From Myxococcota bacterium (GTDB lineage: Bacteria > Myxococcota_A > UBA9160 > UBA4427), in the NCBI GenBank assembly GCA_030748735.1, contig JASMLK010000054.1:1-41046 (forward strand): a stretch of 41,046 bases of DNA, in the 5' to 3' direction. Made by a program: the position numbers and the translations under genes. The notes under the pieces were generated by a model, which was not told the DNA's origin, did not search any database, and saw only the letters and a list, made by a program, of their open reading frames with translations. This document shows positions 19,663 through 29,864 of this stretch, piece by piece (within the stretch, counting starts at the first letter, position 1; each line of letters opens with the position of its first letter).

Positions 19663-20907
19663 TCAGGTCGTGTATTCGGCGTTGATGCGGACGTAGTCGT
19701 AGCTGAGGTCGCAGGTCCAGATGCGCGCGCTCGACCGCCCTGCCCCGAGGTGAACGGAGATCTCGACTTCGTCCTGCTCGAGGCCCCGCTCGGCGCGCTT
19801 GCGCGCAGCCGTGCCCGCAGATGCGCCGCCCTTGAAGACGGAAACGCCGCAGAGCTTTACCTCGACCCGCGGCAGCGCGAGGCGAATGCGCCCGGCGCCG
19901 ATCGTCTGCAGGATGCGGCCCCAGTTGGGGTCACGGCCGAAGATCGCGGTCTTGACCAGCATCGAGTTGGCGATCCGTCGTGCAGCGCGCTCGGCTTCAG
20001 CCGGGTTCGCAGCGCCCGTCACGTTCACCGTGACGAGCTTGGTCGCCCCTTCCCCGTCGCGGGCGAGCATGCGCGCGAGTTCTTCGGCGACGTCGAGGAG
20101 TGCGGTTTCGAAGCGCTTGGCACCCGGGCTGCTCACCGAGCGAAGCACGGGATTGCCCGCGGTCCCGTTGGCGAGCAGCACGACCGAGTCGCTCGTCGAA
20201 CCCTCGCCGTCGACGGTAACGCGGTTGTAGGTCTGATCCACCACCCGCTTCAGCGCCCCGCGCAGATAGCTCGGTGTTGCGGCGACGTCCGTCACGAGAA
20301 ACGACAGCATCGTGGCCATGTCGGGTTCGATCATCCCCGACCCCTTGGCGATCCCGGCGAGCCGCACGTTCTTGCGTGCGACCAGGGCGCGTTCGCAGGC
20401 GAACTTCGCAAAGGTGTCGGTGGTGCGAATCGCTTCGCTGGCGGCGCGCAGGCCCCCCGAGTCGAGTTCGCTCGACGCCTTCGTGATGCCCGAGCGGATC
20501 TTCGCCATGGGAAGTGGTTCACCGATCACCCCGGTCGACGCGACGAACACCTCCTTCGCTGTGCATCCGAGCGCCTTCGCCGTGGCAGCGGCCATGGCCG
20601 CCGCATCGCGGCGACCGCGCGCCCCCATCGCGACGTTCGAAACGCCGCTATTGGCGACGATCGCGCGGGCCCGGCCCGACTTCGCGATTTCTCGCGACCA
20701 TTCGACCGGGGCGCCGACCACGGTCGAGCGTGTGAAGACCGCGGCCGCGGCCGCGGGGACCTCGCTTTCGATCAGCGCGAGGTCGAGGTCGCCGGCCTTC
20801 GCCTTGACGCCACAGTGCACGCCGGCATAGCGGAAGCCGGGCACGCGCAACGGTGCTGGATGATGCCGGGCGATGTCGTTACGGGGTTTGCGCGTCTTCG
20901 CTGCCAT
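19663..20907 (-). CDS. argJ: bifunctional ornithine acetyltransferase / N-acetylglutamate synthase
   Basis: It transfers the acetyl group from N-acetylornithine to glutamate and may also use acetyl-CoA, recycling acetyl in arginine synthesis. The precursor has 414 residues. Self-cleavage is expected before the threonine of KGSGMIEPDMATML, giving two chains. The oxyanion segment STGVIGEPLP and the C-terminal GRDPNWGRI are conserved. The segment that often reads NSGNANA is NSGVSNVAMG. It follows secA by 44 bases and is read in the same direction. ArgJ implies a cyclic arginine pathway together with argC in this window. Confidence 0.95.
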   Translation of the reverse strand: MAAKTRKPRNDIARHHPAPLRVPGFRYAGVHCGVKAKAGDLDLALIESEVPAAAAAVFTRSTVVGAPVEWSREIAKSGRARAIVANSGVSNVAMGARGRRDAAAMAAATAKALGCTAKEVFVASTGVIGEPLPMAKIRSGITKASSELDSGGLRAASEAIRTTDTFAKFACERALVARKNVRLAGIAKGSGMIEPDMATMLSFLVTDVAATPSYLRGALKRVVDQTYNRVTVDGEGSTSDSVVLLANGTAGNPVLRSVSSPGAKRFETALLDVAEELARMLARDGEGATKLVTVNVTGAANPAEAERAARRIANSMLVKTAIFGRDPNWGRILQTIGAGRIRLALPRVEVKLCGVSVFKGGASAGTAARKRAERGLEQDEVEISVHLGAGRSSARIWTCDLSYDYVRINAEYTT

Positions 20908-20951
20908 GAACCGCAGGTATAGCGAAGCCGTGCTTCAGAGGCCGAAGCCCG

Positions 20952-23684
<2,733 letters not shown>

Positions 23685-23853
23685 GCGCGGGTGGCTTCCA
23701 TCAGCGGGGCACGGGGGGTCGAGGTAAACTCGACCAGATCGTCACGCGCGCGATGGAGGCAAGTCCACCACGGGGAAGACGTACGGCTCCGGCATCGCGC
23801 CCGGTCGACCTCGTGCGGGTAACCTGCTGGAAACCCGCCCGAAATCGGGGCGT

Positions 23854-23882
23854 ATCGTGGCAGAGGCCCAGGACCCTGTCAA
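23854..23882 (-). promoter_or_regulatory. sigma-70 type promoter of secA
   Basis: TTGACA (23877-23882) is followed after 17 bases by CACGAT (23854-23859) on the minus strand, preceded by TGC as in an extended -10. The start point would be near 23847, leaving a leader of about 160 bases before secA. The leader has no recognised SecM-like gene. Confidence 0.6.
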
Positions 23883-23942
23883 AGCGGTCGCATCGCGGGG
23901 GTGCCAGCGCAGCGTCTTGATCGCGCGAGGCACGAACCACGG

Positions 23943-24980
23943 TCAATCGAAGATGTAGTCGAGGGGATTGCGGGCCTTGCCTTTCACTTCGACGACGTAG
24001 TGCAGGTGGGGGCCGGTGCTGCGACCGGTGCTGCCGACGCTCGCGAGAACCTCACCTCGTTCGACCTCTTCGCCGATCTTCACCGAAATCTCTTTGTTGT
24101 GGCCGTAGAGGGTGCGGACGCCAAAGCCGTGCTCGAGCACCACGGTGTTGCCGAGCGGCCCCTTGCGGCCGACGAAGACCACGCGACCCGCGGCGGGAGC
24201 CACGATGTCGGTGCCGCTGGCGGCCGCGATGTCGATCCCCGCGTGGTGCTGACGCCTTCCGGTGAAGGGCGAAATGCGAGGGCCGAAGCGTGAAGTGAGC
24301 CAGCCCCTGGTGGGCCAGATCGAGGGCATCGCGGAAAGCTTGGTGTGCTTGTCGTCGAGTTGGAGCACGAGTTCTTCGAGGGCGCTCGACTGGAGTTCGG
24401 CGCGCACGGCGATCGCCTTTGCGACTTCGCCGAGGCCCCGCATCTTGCGCGCCTTCTCACTCACCAGCCCATCGTCGCTCGGGGCGCCACCGGCGCGAGT
24501 CGGAACGATGTCGTCGGGAATGCCGATCAGACCACCGCCACCCGTTCCATCGGCGGGCATGGGGACACCGACGGGCATCTTCAGTTCTTCGTCCGCGGCA
24601 TCAGGGGCCACCGATCCATCGGGTACGAGCTCGGTGATCTCGTCGCCGCCAACACCACTGGCGCCCGGCAGGTTCGCGATGATGCGAACCTTGCGCTCGA
24701 GTTCGCGGACCTTCTTCATCTCGCCCGTCATCTCTTCGAGGGCCGTCTGCACCCGCTCCATTTCGACGGTCTGCTCTGCGGTGGTGACCCGCAAGCCGTC
24801 GAGCTCGCTGTTTTCGACCTTCGCGCGGTAGTAGTCGAAGCTCAGCAACGCACACACCAGCAGCACCGCACCCACGGCGTAGAGCGCCTGCTTGATGCGT
24901 TCTCCACGTACCTGGATCCGGCGAATCGGCGACGTCTCGTTGCCGACCAGTATCAGGGTGTACTGCTTTTCGAGTTTCAT
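23943..24980 (-). CDS. membrane-anchored M23 family metallopeptidase
   Basis: A likely peptidoglycan endopeptidase or amidase activator of the LytM type. The 345-residue product has a short cytoplasmic N-terminus, one membrane helix at about 31-48, a coiled coil at about 50-105, a low-complexity Gly/Asp/Pro linker, and a C-terminal M23 domain. The domain has the zinc motifs HHAGIDIAA and GPHLHYVVE, plus RFGPRISPFTGRRQ before the first histidine. Both motifs are intact, so it could be a true zinc peptidase. The ATG at 24980 is preferred because the polar start MKLEKQYTLILVG is common in this family and GGAG lies upstream. It is downstream of the FHA gene and upstream of secA. Confidence 0.88.
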   Translation of the reverse strand: MKLEKQYTLILVGNETSPIRRIQVRGERIKQALYAVGAVLLVCALLSFDYYRAKVENSELDGLRVTTAEQTVEMERVQTALEEMTGEMKKVRELERKVRIIANLPGASGVGGDEITELVPDGSVAPDAADEELKMPVGVPMPADGTGGGGLIGIPDDIVPTRAGGAPSDDGLVSEKARKMRGLGEVAKAIAVRAELQSSALEELVLQLDDKHTKLSAMPSIWPTRGWLTSRFGPRISPFTGRRQHHAGIDIAAASGTDIVAPAAGRVVFVGRKGPLGNTVVLEHGFGVRTLYGHNKEISVKIGEEVERGEVLASVGSTGRSTGPHLHYVVEVKGKARNPLDYIFD

Positions 24981-25077
24981 TGGGTTGGATCTCCGCCCCT
25001 GCCTGTATTCTGGGATCGTTCCCGAAAGCAACGCGCGAACGCGCCGCAGGTTCGTCACTTGCTCGGTCGAGTCGTTG

Positions 25078-25404
25078 TCACGCTGTTGGCAAGGTCACGC
25101 CGATGACCAGCCTGCCCATGCGAACTTCGTCTCCGTGTTTCAGTGCTTGTCGTTCGGCCTTGGCGCCGTTTATGAGGGTGCCGTTCGTGCTGCCCAGGTC
25201 CTGGACGAAGAAGCCCTCGGCGTCGTACCCGATCGCCGCATGCGCACGTGAGATGGTGGCTTCCGCCAGCACCACGTCCGCACCACGACCGCGTCCGATC
25301 ACCATCCAGTCCCGATCGAGAAGCACATCGAGCCCCTCGTAGAAGCCAGACTGAATTTGGATCGAGCCGCCCGTCGGAACCGGAACCTTCTCCTTTGAAT
25401 CCAT
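25078..25404 (-). CDS. small FHA-domain protein
   Basis: A 108-residue protein that is almost wholly one forkhead-associated domain, a phosphothreonine-peptide reader. Gly37-Arg38, Ser52-Arg53-x-His55 and the NGT of LGSTNGTLING are all present, so binding should be intact. No other domain, signal peptide or membrane segment is seen. The ATG at 25404 has a GAGG upstream. The gene lies between recN and the M23 gene. A perfect CRP-type palindrome lies 23-38 bases upstream of its start. Partner kinases are not in this window. It may tie Ser/Thr phosphorylation to envelope functions, which is inference. Confidence 0.9.
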   Translation of the reverse strand: MDSKEKVPVPTGGSIQIQSGFYEGLDVLLDRDWMVIGRGRGADVVLAEATISRAHAAIGYDAEGFFVQDLGSTNGTLINGAKAERQALKHGDEVRMGRLVIGVTLPTA

Positions 25405-25426
25405 CGCCCCCTCGCGTGTGAGCGCA

Positions 25427-25442
25427 TGTGACCGCTGTCACA
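25427..25442. promoter_or_regulatory. CRP/FNR-family type operator upstream of the FHA gene
   Basis: TGTGACCGCTGTCACA fits the CRP consensus TGTGA-N6-TCACA exactly. A further TGTGA half-site lies at 25417-25421. The palindrome is centred about 30 bases upstream of the FHA start codon, a position where binding could block or activate transcription. The regulator is not known from this window. Confidence 0.5.
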
Positions 25443-25550
25443 CGAACGCCGAACGCAACCCGCACTCGATTCATCGGAACGAGAGGAGCCACCTTGAACC
25501 CTTCTTCCGGGGAGTTGCGCTCCGAGGAAGGACCAGGGCTCGGGCGGGGA

Positions 25551-27263
25551 TCAGCTGGGGGATTTTCGCTTCAGCAACTCGCGGGCGTGGCGGCGTGTAG
25601 AGGCCGTGACCTCTTCGCCGCCAGCCATCCGGGCGATTTCTTCGACGCGAGCCTTGTCGCCGAGGCGTTCGACGGTGGCGCAGATGCGCCCAGCCTTTTC
25701 ACCCTTCTCGACCCGGAAGTGCACGTCCGCAAAGGCTGCGATCTGGGGAAGGTGGGTGATGCAGAGGACCTGGTGGTGGGCGGCGAGTTCCGCGAGCGCC
25801 TGCCCGACGCGTCCGGCGGCGCGGCCGCCGATGCCGGCGTCGACTTCGTCGAAGACGAGAACCATGCCCCGCCCCTCGCGGCGCAGGGCGTTCTTGATCG
25901 CAAGAAACACCCGAGAGAGTTCACCCCCGGACGCCACCTTCTGGAGCGAAGCGGGCGCTTCTTTTTTGTTTGCCGAGAACTTGAATTCTGGTGCCTCGAA
26001 GCCCGCGTAACCGCAGGGCAGACCCGCGGGTGTCGGAGCCTGCGAAAGATCGACCTCGAAGTGCGCGCCCTTCATGTCGAGAGCGGCCAGTGACCGCTGC
26101 ACTTCGGCGGCCAACGCCTTGGCGGCGCGCGCCCTTCCCTTCGAGAGTTTGCGTGCGTCTTTGATCAACGCGGCTTCGGCGCTTTCGCGTTCGCTTGCGA
26201 GAAGTTCTTCCCGGTCGCTCGCGCCTTCGATGCCCGCGAGTTGCTGCGCGGTCTGCTCGCGAAAGGTCAGGATCTCTTCGATCGACTGGCCGTATTTGCG
26301 GCGCAGCTTTTCGACCTGGGCCACGCGCTCTTCCACGGCGGCCAGCCGCGCAGGGTCGGTCTCGATGCCGTCGGTATGACGCTCGAAGTCGCGGGTCACG
26401 TCGCGCAGTTCGACGTCGAGCCCGCGCAGGCGTTCGACGAGCGTGGCGAGCCCCGGATCGAGCTTCTCGAGACCTTCGGCGACGCGCAGTGCGGTGGCGA
26501 CGCGATCGAGGGCGCCGCCGTCGCTGCCCGACGAGTCTCCTTCCAGTGCGTGTACGACGGCCGCGCCGTCTTCTCGCAGTTGGCCCGCGTGGGCGAGACG
26601 ACCGTGTTCGCCTTCGAGTTCGCGCCATTCGTCGGCGTCCGGAGCGACCGCGTCGATCTCCTCGAGTTGGAAGGCGAGAAAGTCGCGCTGGCGTTCGCGG
26701 TCTTCGCGCTCGGCGCGCAGGGCCGCGAGTTCGGCGTCGATCTCGCGCAACCGGGCAACGCCTTCCTCCACCTTGCTTCGCAGCGGTAGCAGGTCGCCCG
26801 ACGCGTCGAGGTAGCGCCCGTGGCTTTCGGGTCGAAGCAGCGCCTGGGAGCTGTGCTGGCTCGAGATCTCGATCCGGTCGGCGAACACCTCGGCCAGCGT
26901 TGCGATCGGAACCAACTGCCCGGCGATGCGCGCGCGGCTGCGGCCGCTCTTGTTGAGGGTGCGGTGGACGACGAGGTCGTGGTCGTCGCTTCCACCCTCC
27001 TCGTCGCGGAACCCGCGCTCGACCAGTTCGTCTTCGAAGCCACGCAAGCCGTCCGTGCGAAAGACGGCTTCGACCGTGCCCACGTCGGAGCCCTGGCGCG
27101 GGATGTCGGCCGAACCGCGCGCCCCTGCCAACATCTCGAGCGCCCCGAGAATGATCGACTTGCCCGCACCGGTTTCACCGGTGAGCACGTTCAAGCCGGG
27201 GCCGAATTCGAGTTCGGCCGATTCGACGATCTTGATCTCGTCGATGCGTAGGCTTTCGATCAA
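25551..27263 (-). CDS. recN: DNA repair protein RecN
   Basis: An SMC-like ATPase acting at double-strand breaks. The 570-residue product has Walker A in LTGETGAGKSIILGAL (Lys35), a long central coiled coil, and a C-terminal half with ASGGELSRVFLAIK (signature), LVFDEVDAGIGGRAAG (Walker B) and THLPQIAAFAD. The start is TTG at 27263, with a GGGGGAAGG ribosome site just upstream. It follows nadK by 18 bases, so the two are probably co-transcribed. There is no room for a separate SOS promoter between them. Confidence 0.96.
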   Translation of the reverse strand: MIESLRIDEIKIVESAELEFGPGLNVLTGETGAGKSIILGALEMLAGARGSADIPRQGSDVGTVEAVFRTDGLRGFEDELVERGFRDEEGGSDDHDLVVHRTLNKSGRSRARIAGQLVPIATLAEVFADRIEISSQHSSQALLRPESHGRYLDASGDLLPLRSKVEEGVARLREIDAELAALRAEREDRERQRDFLAFQLEEIDAVAPDADEWRELEGEHGRLAHAGQLREDGAAVVHALEGDSSGSDGGALDRVATALRVAEGLEKLDPGLATLVERLRGLDVELRDVTRDFERHTDGIETDPARLAAVEERVAQVEKLRRKYGQSIEEILTFREQTAQQLAGIEGASDREELLASERESAEAALIKDARKLSKGRARAAKALAAEVQRSLAALDMKGAHFEVDLSQAPTPAGLPCGYAGFEAPEFKFSANKKEAPASLQKVASGGELSRVFLAIKNALRREGRGMVLVFDEVDAGIGGRAAGRVGQALAELAAHHQVLCITHLPQIAAFADVHFRVEKGEKAGRICATVERLGDKARVEEIARMAGGEEVTASTRRHARELLKRKSPS

Positions 27264-27281
27264 CGCCCTTCCCCCAGCGAG

Positions 27282-28163
27282 CTAGCGCTCGCCCCAATTG
27301 AGCTTCGTGTGCAGGATCTCGAAGCGATTGCGAAACGGCGACGTCACGATGCGTGCGTCGTGGGGCGAGCGGCGCACCACCACGCTGTCGTGGGCGCCGA
27401 GTTCGAGACCATCCTGTCCGTCGACCGTCATCGTCGCTGCCTCGGCCCCCGGCGTGAGCGCCATCCGCACCTCGACCTCGGTCTGATGCGGCAAGACGAT
27501 CGGCCGCTGGTTGAGCGCATGGGGACAGATGGGCGTCAACAAGAAGGCTTCGAGCAGCGGCAACGCGATCGGGCCTGCGGCCGAAAGCGAGTAGGCGGTC
27601 GAACCCGTCGGCGTCGAGATGATGAGGCCGTCACCGTGGTAGGTCGTCACCTTCAGTCCGTCGGCAAAGGTCCGCAGGTCGACCATGCGACTCAAGGCCG
27701 TGCGCGTGATCACGACGTCGTTGAGCGCGAGGTAACGGGCAATCACGTCTCCGTCGCGCTCGACTTCGATGTCGAGTCGCATGCGCGATTCGATCACGAT
27801 CTCGCCTGCGCGCAAGCGGTCGAGCACCGCTTCCATCTCGTCGCGATTCACTTCGGTAAGGAAGCCCAGGGTGCCGAGGTTGATCCCGAGGATGGGCACC
27901 GAGCGGGTACCACAGGCGCGAACCACGGAGAGCAACGTGCCGTCCCCTCCGACCGCGACGACGAGATCGGCCCGCTCGCACAGGGCTTCGCGGTCGGCGG
28001 TGGGGGCTTCGATGTCGCCCGCGTTGGCCGCTTCGACGACGACCTCGATGTCGTGACGCGCAGCCCACGAGATCAGCCGTCCGACGACTTCCTTGGCGTC
28101 GGGCTGTTCGGGTTTGAGGCAAACCCCGATCGTTTCGATGCGCAGGGCAGTCATCTCGGCCAT
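27282..28163 (-). CDS. nadK: NAD kinase
   Basis: It phosphorylates NAD+ to NADP+. The 293-residue product shows VVAVGGDGTLLSV with Asp74, ILGINLGTLGFLTEV, and the signature LIISTPTGSTAYSLSAAGP. The ATG at 28163 is chosen because the conserved fold begins soon after. A second ATG nine bases on is possible, and a long upstream reading has no family support. No ribosome site is seen, and a candidate -10 box ends six bases before the ATG, so the mRNA may be leaderless. It is divergent from rarA and followed by recN. Confidence 0.95.
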   Translation of the reverse strand: MAEMTALRIETIGVCLKPEQPDAKEVVGRLISWAARHDIEVVVEAANAGDIEAPTADREALCERADLVVAVGGDGTLLSVVRACGTRSVPILGINLGTLGFLTEVNRDEMEAVLDRLRAGEIVIESRMRLDIEVERDGDVIARYLALNDVVITRTALSRMVDLRTFADGLKVTTYHGDGLIISTPTGSTAYSLSAAGPIALPLLEAFLLTPICPHALNQRPIVLPHQTEVEVRMALTPGAEAATMTVDGQDGLELGAHDSVVVRRSPHDARIVTSPFRNRFEILHTKLNWGER

Positions 28164-28169
28164 CGCGCA

Positions 28170-28198
28170 ATCATCCCACTTGCCACGCGGGCGTACAA
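28170..28198 (-). promoter_or_regulatory. candidate promoter of nadK-recN
   Basis: TTGTAC (28193-28198) and GATGAT (28170-28175) are 17 bases apart on the minus strand. The -10 matches four of six consensus bases. It ends six bases before the nadK ATG, which would put the transcript start at or beside the start codon. Confidence 0.35.
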
Positions 28199-28260
28199 GG
28201 GCGCAACACCCGTCCTCGCCGCACCCCACGCAGCGAACCGCGAGCGCTACCGTTGCCGCG

Positions 28261-29619
28261 ATGGCCGACGACCAGTCACTCGAGATGTTCCCCGACCGCC
28301 CGCGCAAGCAGGTGGACGCACGGGCGCCGCTCGCCGACCGCATGCGTCCGCGCGACTTCGACGAGATGATCGGACAAGAAGGCGTCGTCGGACGCGGCAG
28401 CGCGCTGCGGGGGATGATCGAAACCGGTGCCCTACCGTCCCTCATCCTCTGGGGTCCGCCGGGCTCCGGCAAGACGACCCTCGCCTGGCTCCTCGCCGAG
28501 ACTCCCGACACCCGAATCGAGCCCCTGTCTGCGGTGCTCGCGGGCGTGAAGGAGATTCGCGCGGCGGTCGACACCGCGCGGCGCACGACCCTGCGCACGC
28601 TCTTGTTCATCGACGAGATCCATCGCTTGAATCGCGCGCAACAAGACGTTCTGTTGCCCCACGTCGAAGCGGGCACCGTGACCCTCGTCGGGGCCACCAC
28701 CGAGAACCCTTCCTTCACCGTGAACGCGCCGCTGCTGTCGCGCTGTCGCGTGGTGACGCTGTCCCCGCTCGACGAAGACACCCTGCTCGTCCTGCTCGAG
28801 CGCGCCGGCCGCGACGTCGAGCGAGGCCTCGGCAAGCACGGCCTCGAATTCGAGAGCGACACCCTGCCCGCGATTGCGACGGCGGCCGATGGCGACGCCC
28901 GGCGGGCGCTGGGCATCCTCGAAGCCACGGTCGCCGCCCATCGAAGTAGCGGCACGCCCGACGCTTCCGTTTCGCCCGAGACCGTGCGCGAAGTCGCGGG
29001 CCGGCGCGTCTTGATCCACGACCGCGATCGCGAGGAGCACTACAACGTCGCCAGTGCCTTCATCAAGAGCCTGCGCGCAAGCGACCCGGACGCCGCCGTC
29101 TACTACCTGGCGCGCATGATCGTCGCCGGCGAAGACCCGCTGTTCATTGCGCGGCGTCTACTGATCTTCGCTTCGGAAGACATCGGGAACGCCGACCCCG
29201 CGGCACTGCCCCTGGCAAACGCGACCTATCAGGCGGTAGATCGCCTGGGCATGCCCGAAGGGCGCATCCCGCTCGCCCAGGCGACCACCTATCTCGCTTG
29301 CGCGCCGCGGAGCAACGCCGCGTATGTCGCACTCGGCCGCGCCATTGCGTGCGTCGAGCAGACCGGCTCTCCCCCCGTGCCGATGCACCTGCGTAACGCA
29401 CCCACGAAGCTGATGGGCGAACTCGGCTATGGCGAGGGCTACCGCTACCCCCACGACGAACCGGACACCGTGGTCGAAGCGGTGAACCTGCCCGAACAGC
29501 TCGCCCACGAGCGCTTCTACGAGCCAACGGATCGGGGTGTGGAGACTGAAATCGCCGCACGCCTCGAGCGTTTTCGCGCACGCCGCAACGCCGCCAACGA
29601 AGACACCGATTCGTTTTGA
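28261..29619 (+). CDS. rarA: replication-associated recombination AAA ATPase RarA (MgsA)
   Basis: An AAA+ ATPase that acts at stalled replication forks. The 452-residue product has Walker A in LWGPPGSGKTTLA (Lys71), Walker B in LLFIDEIHRLN, sensor 1 in VGATTENPSF and an arginine finger in LLSRCRVV. The C-terminal tetramer domain holds YYLARMIVAGEDPLFIARRL and HLRNAPTKLM. The ATG at 28261 is chosen because the family starts close before ARAPLADRMRP. An upstream in-frame extension crosses nadK and is rejected. Its ribosome site is weak. It is the first rightward gene in the window. Confidence 0.95.
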   Translation: MADDQSLEMFPDRPRKQVDARAPLADRMRPRDFDEMIGQEGVVGRGSALRGMIETGALPSLILWGPPGSGKTTLAWLLAETPDTRIEPLSAVLAGVKEIRAAVDTARRTTLRTLLFIDEIHRLNRAQQDVLLPHVEAGTVTLVGATTENPSFTVNAPLLSRCRVVTLSPLDEDTLLVLLERAGRDVERGLGKHGLEFESDTLPAIATAADGDARRALGILEATVAAHRSSGTPDASVSPETVREVAGRRVLIHDRDREEHYNVASAFIKSLRASDPDAAVYYLARMIVAGEDPLFIARRLLIFASEDIGNADPAALPLANATYQAVDRLGMPEGRIPLAQATTYLACAPRSNAAYVALGRAIACVEQTGSPPVPMHLRNAPTKLMGELGYGEGYRYPHDEPDTVVEAVNLPEQLAHERFYEPTDRGVETEIAARLERFRARRNAANEDTDSF

Positions 29620-29628
29620 ACGCGCCCC

Positions 29629-29724
29629 TCAGTCGGGGGTGACGCACTTCAAGCTGCCATCCGGCAGCACGACCATCACGCGGTTGCGTCCGGCGCCCTT
29701 CGCGGCGTAGAGCGCGCGGATAGA
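29629..29724 (-). pseudogene. C-terminal stub of a GGDEF-domain (diguanylate cyclase) gene
   Basis: Read leftward, the last 31 codons before a TGA give RALYAAKGAGRNRVMVV and a short tail. This is the hallmark end of GGDEF domains (ALYxAKxxGRNRV). Upstream on the same strand neither the GGDEF motif nor the rest of the domain can be found. The stub lies against the end of rarA, which suggests a gene truncated by deletion or rearrangement between rarA and the coiled-coil gene. The right boundary is approximate. Confidence 0.6.
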
Positions 29725-29864
29725 CAGCGAGAACCGCACCGCAAAGTCAGCCGCAAACCATGTGCGCCCGCGCGTCGAACCCATGAGAGTTAAAGCCGAA
29801 ACCCGCAGCGACCGATGTCGGTTCCAAGCGCACTGCAGGATTTCCACGCCGGAAGAATCAAGCC

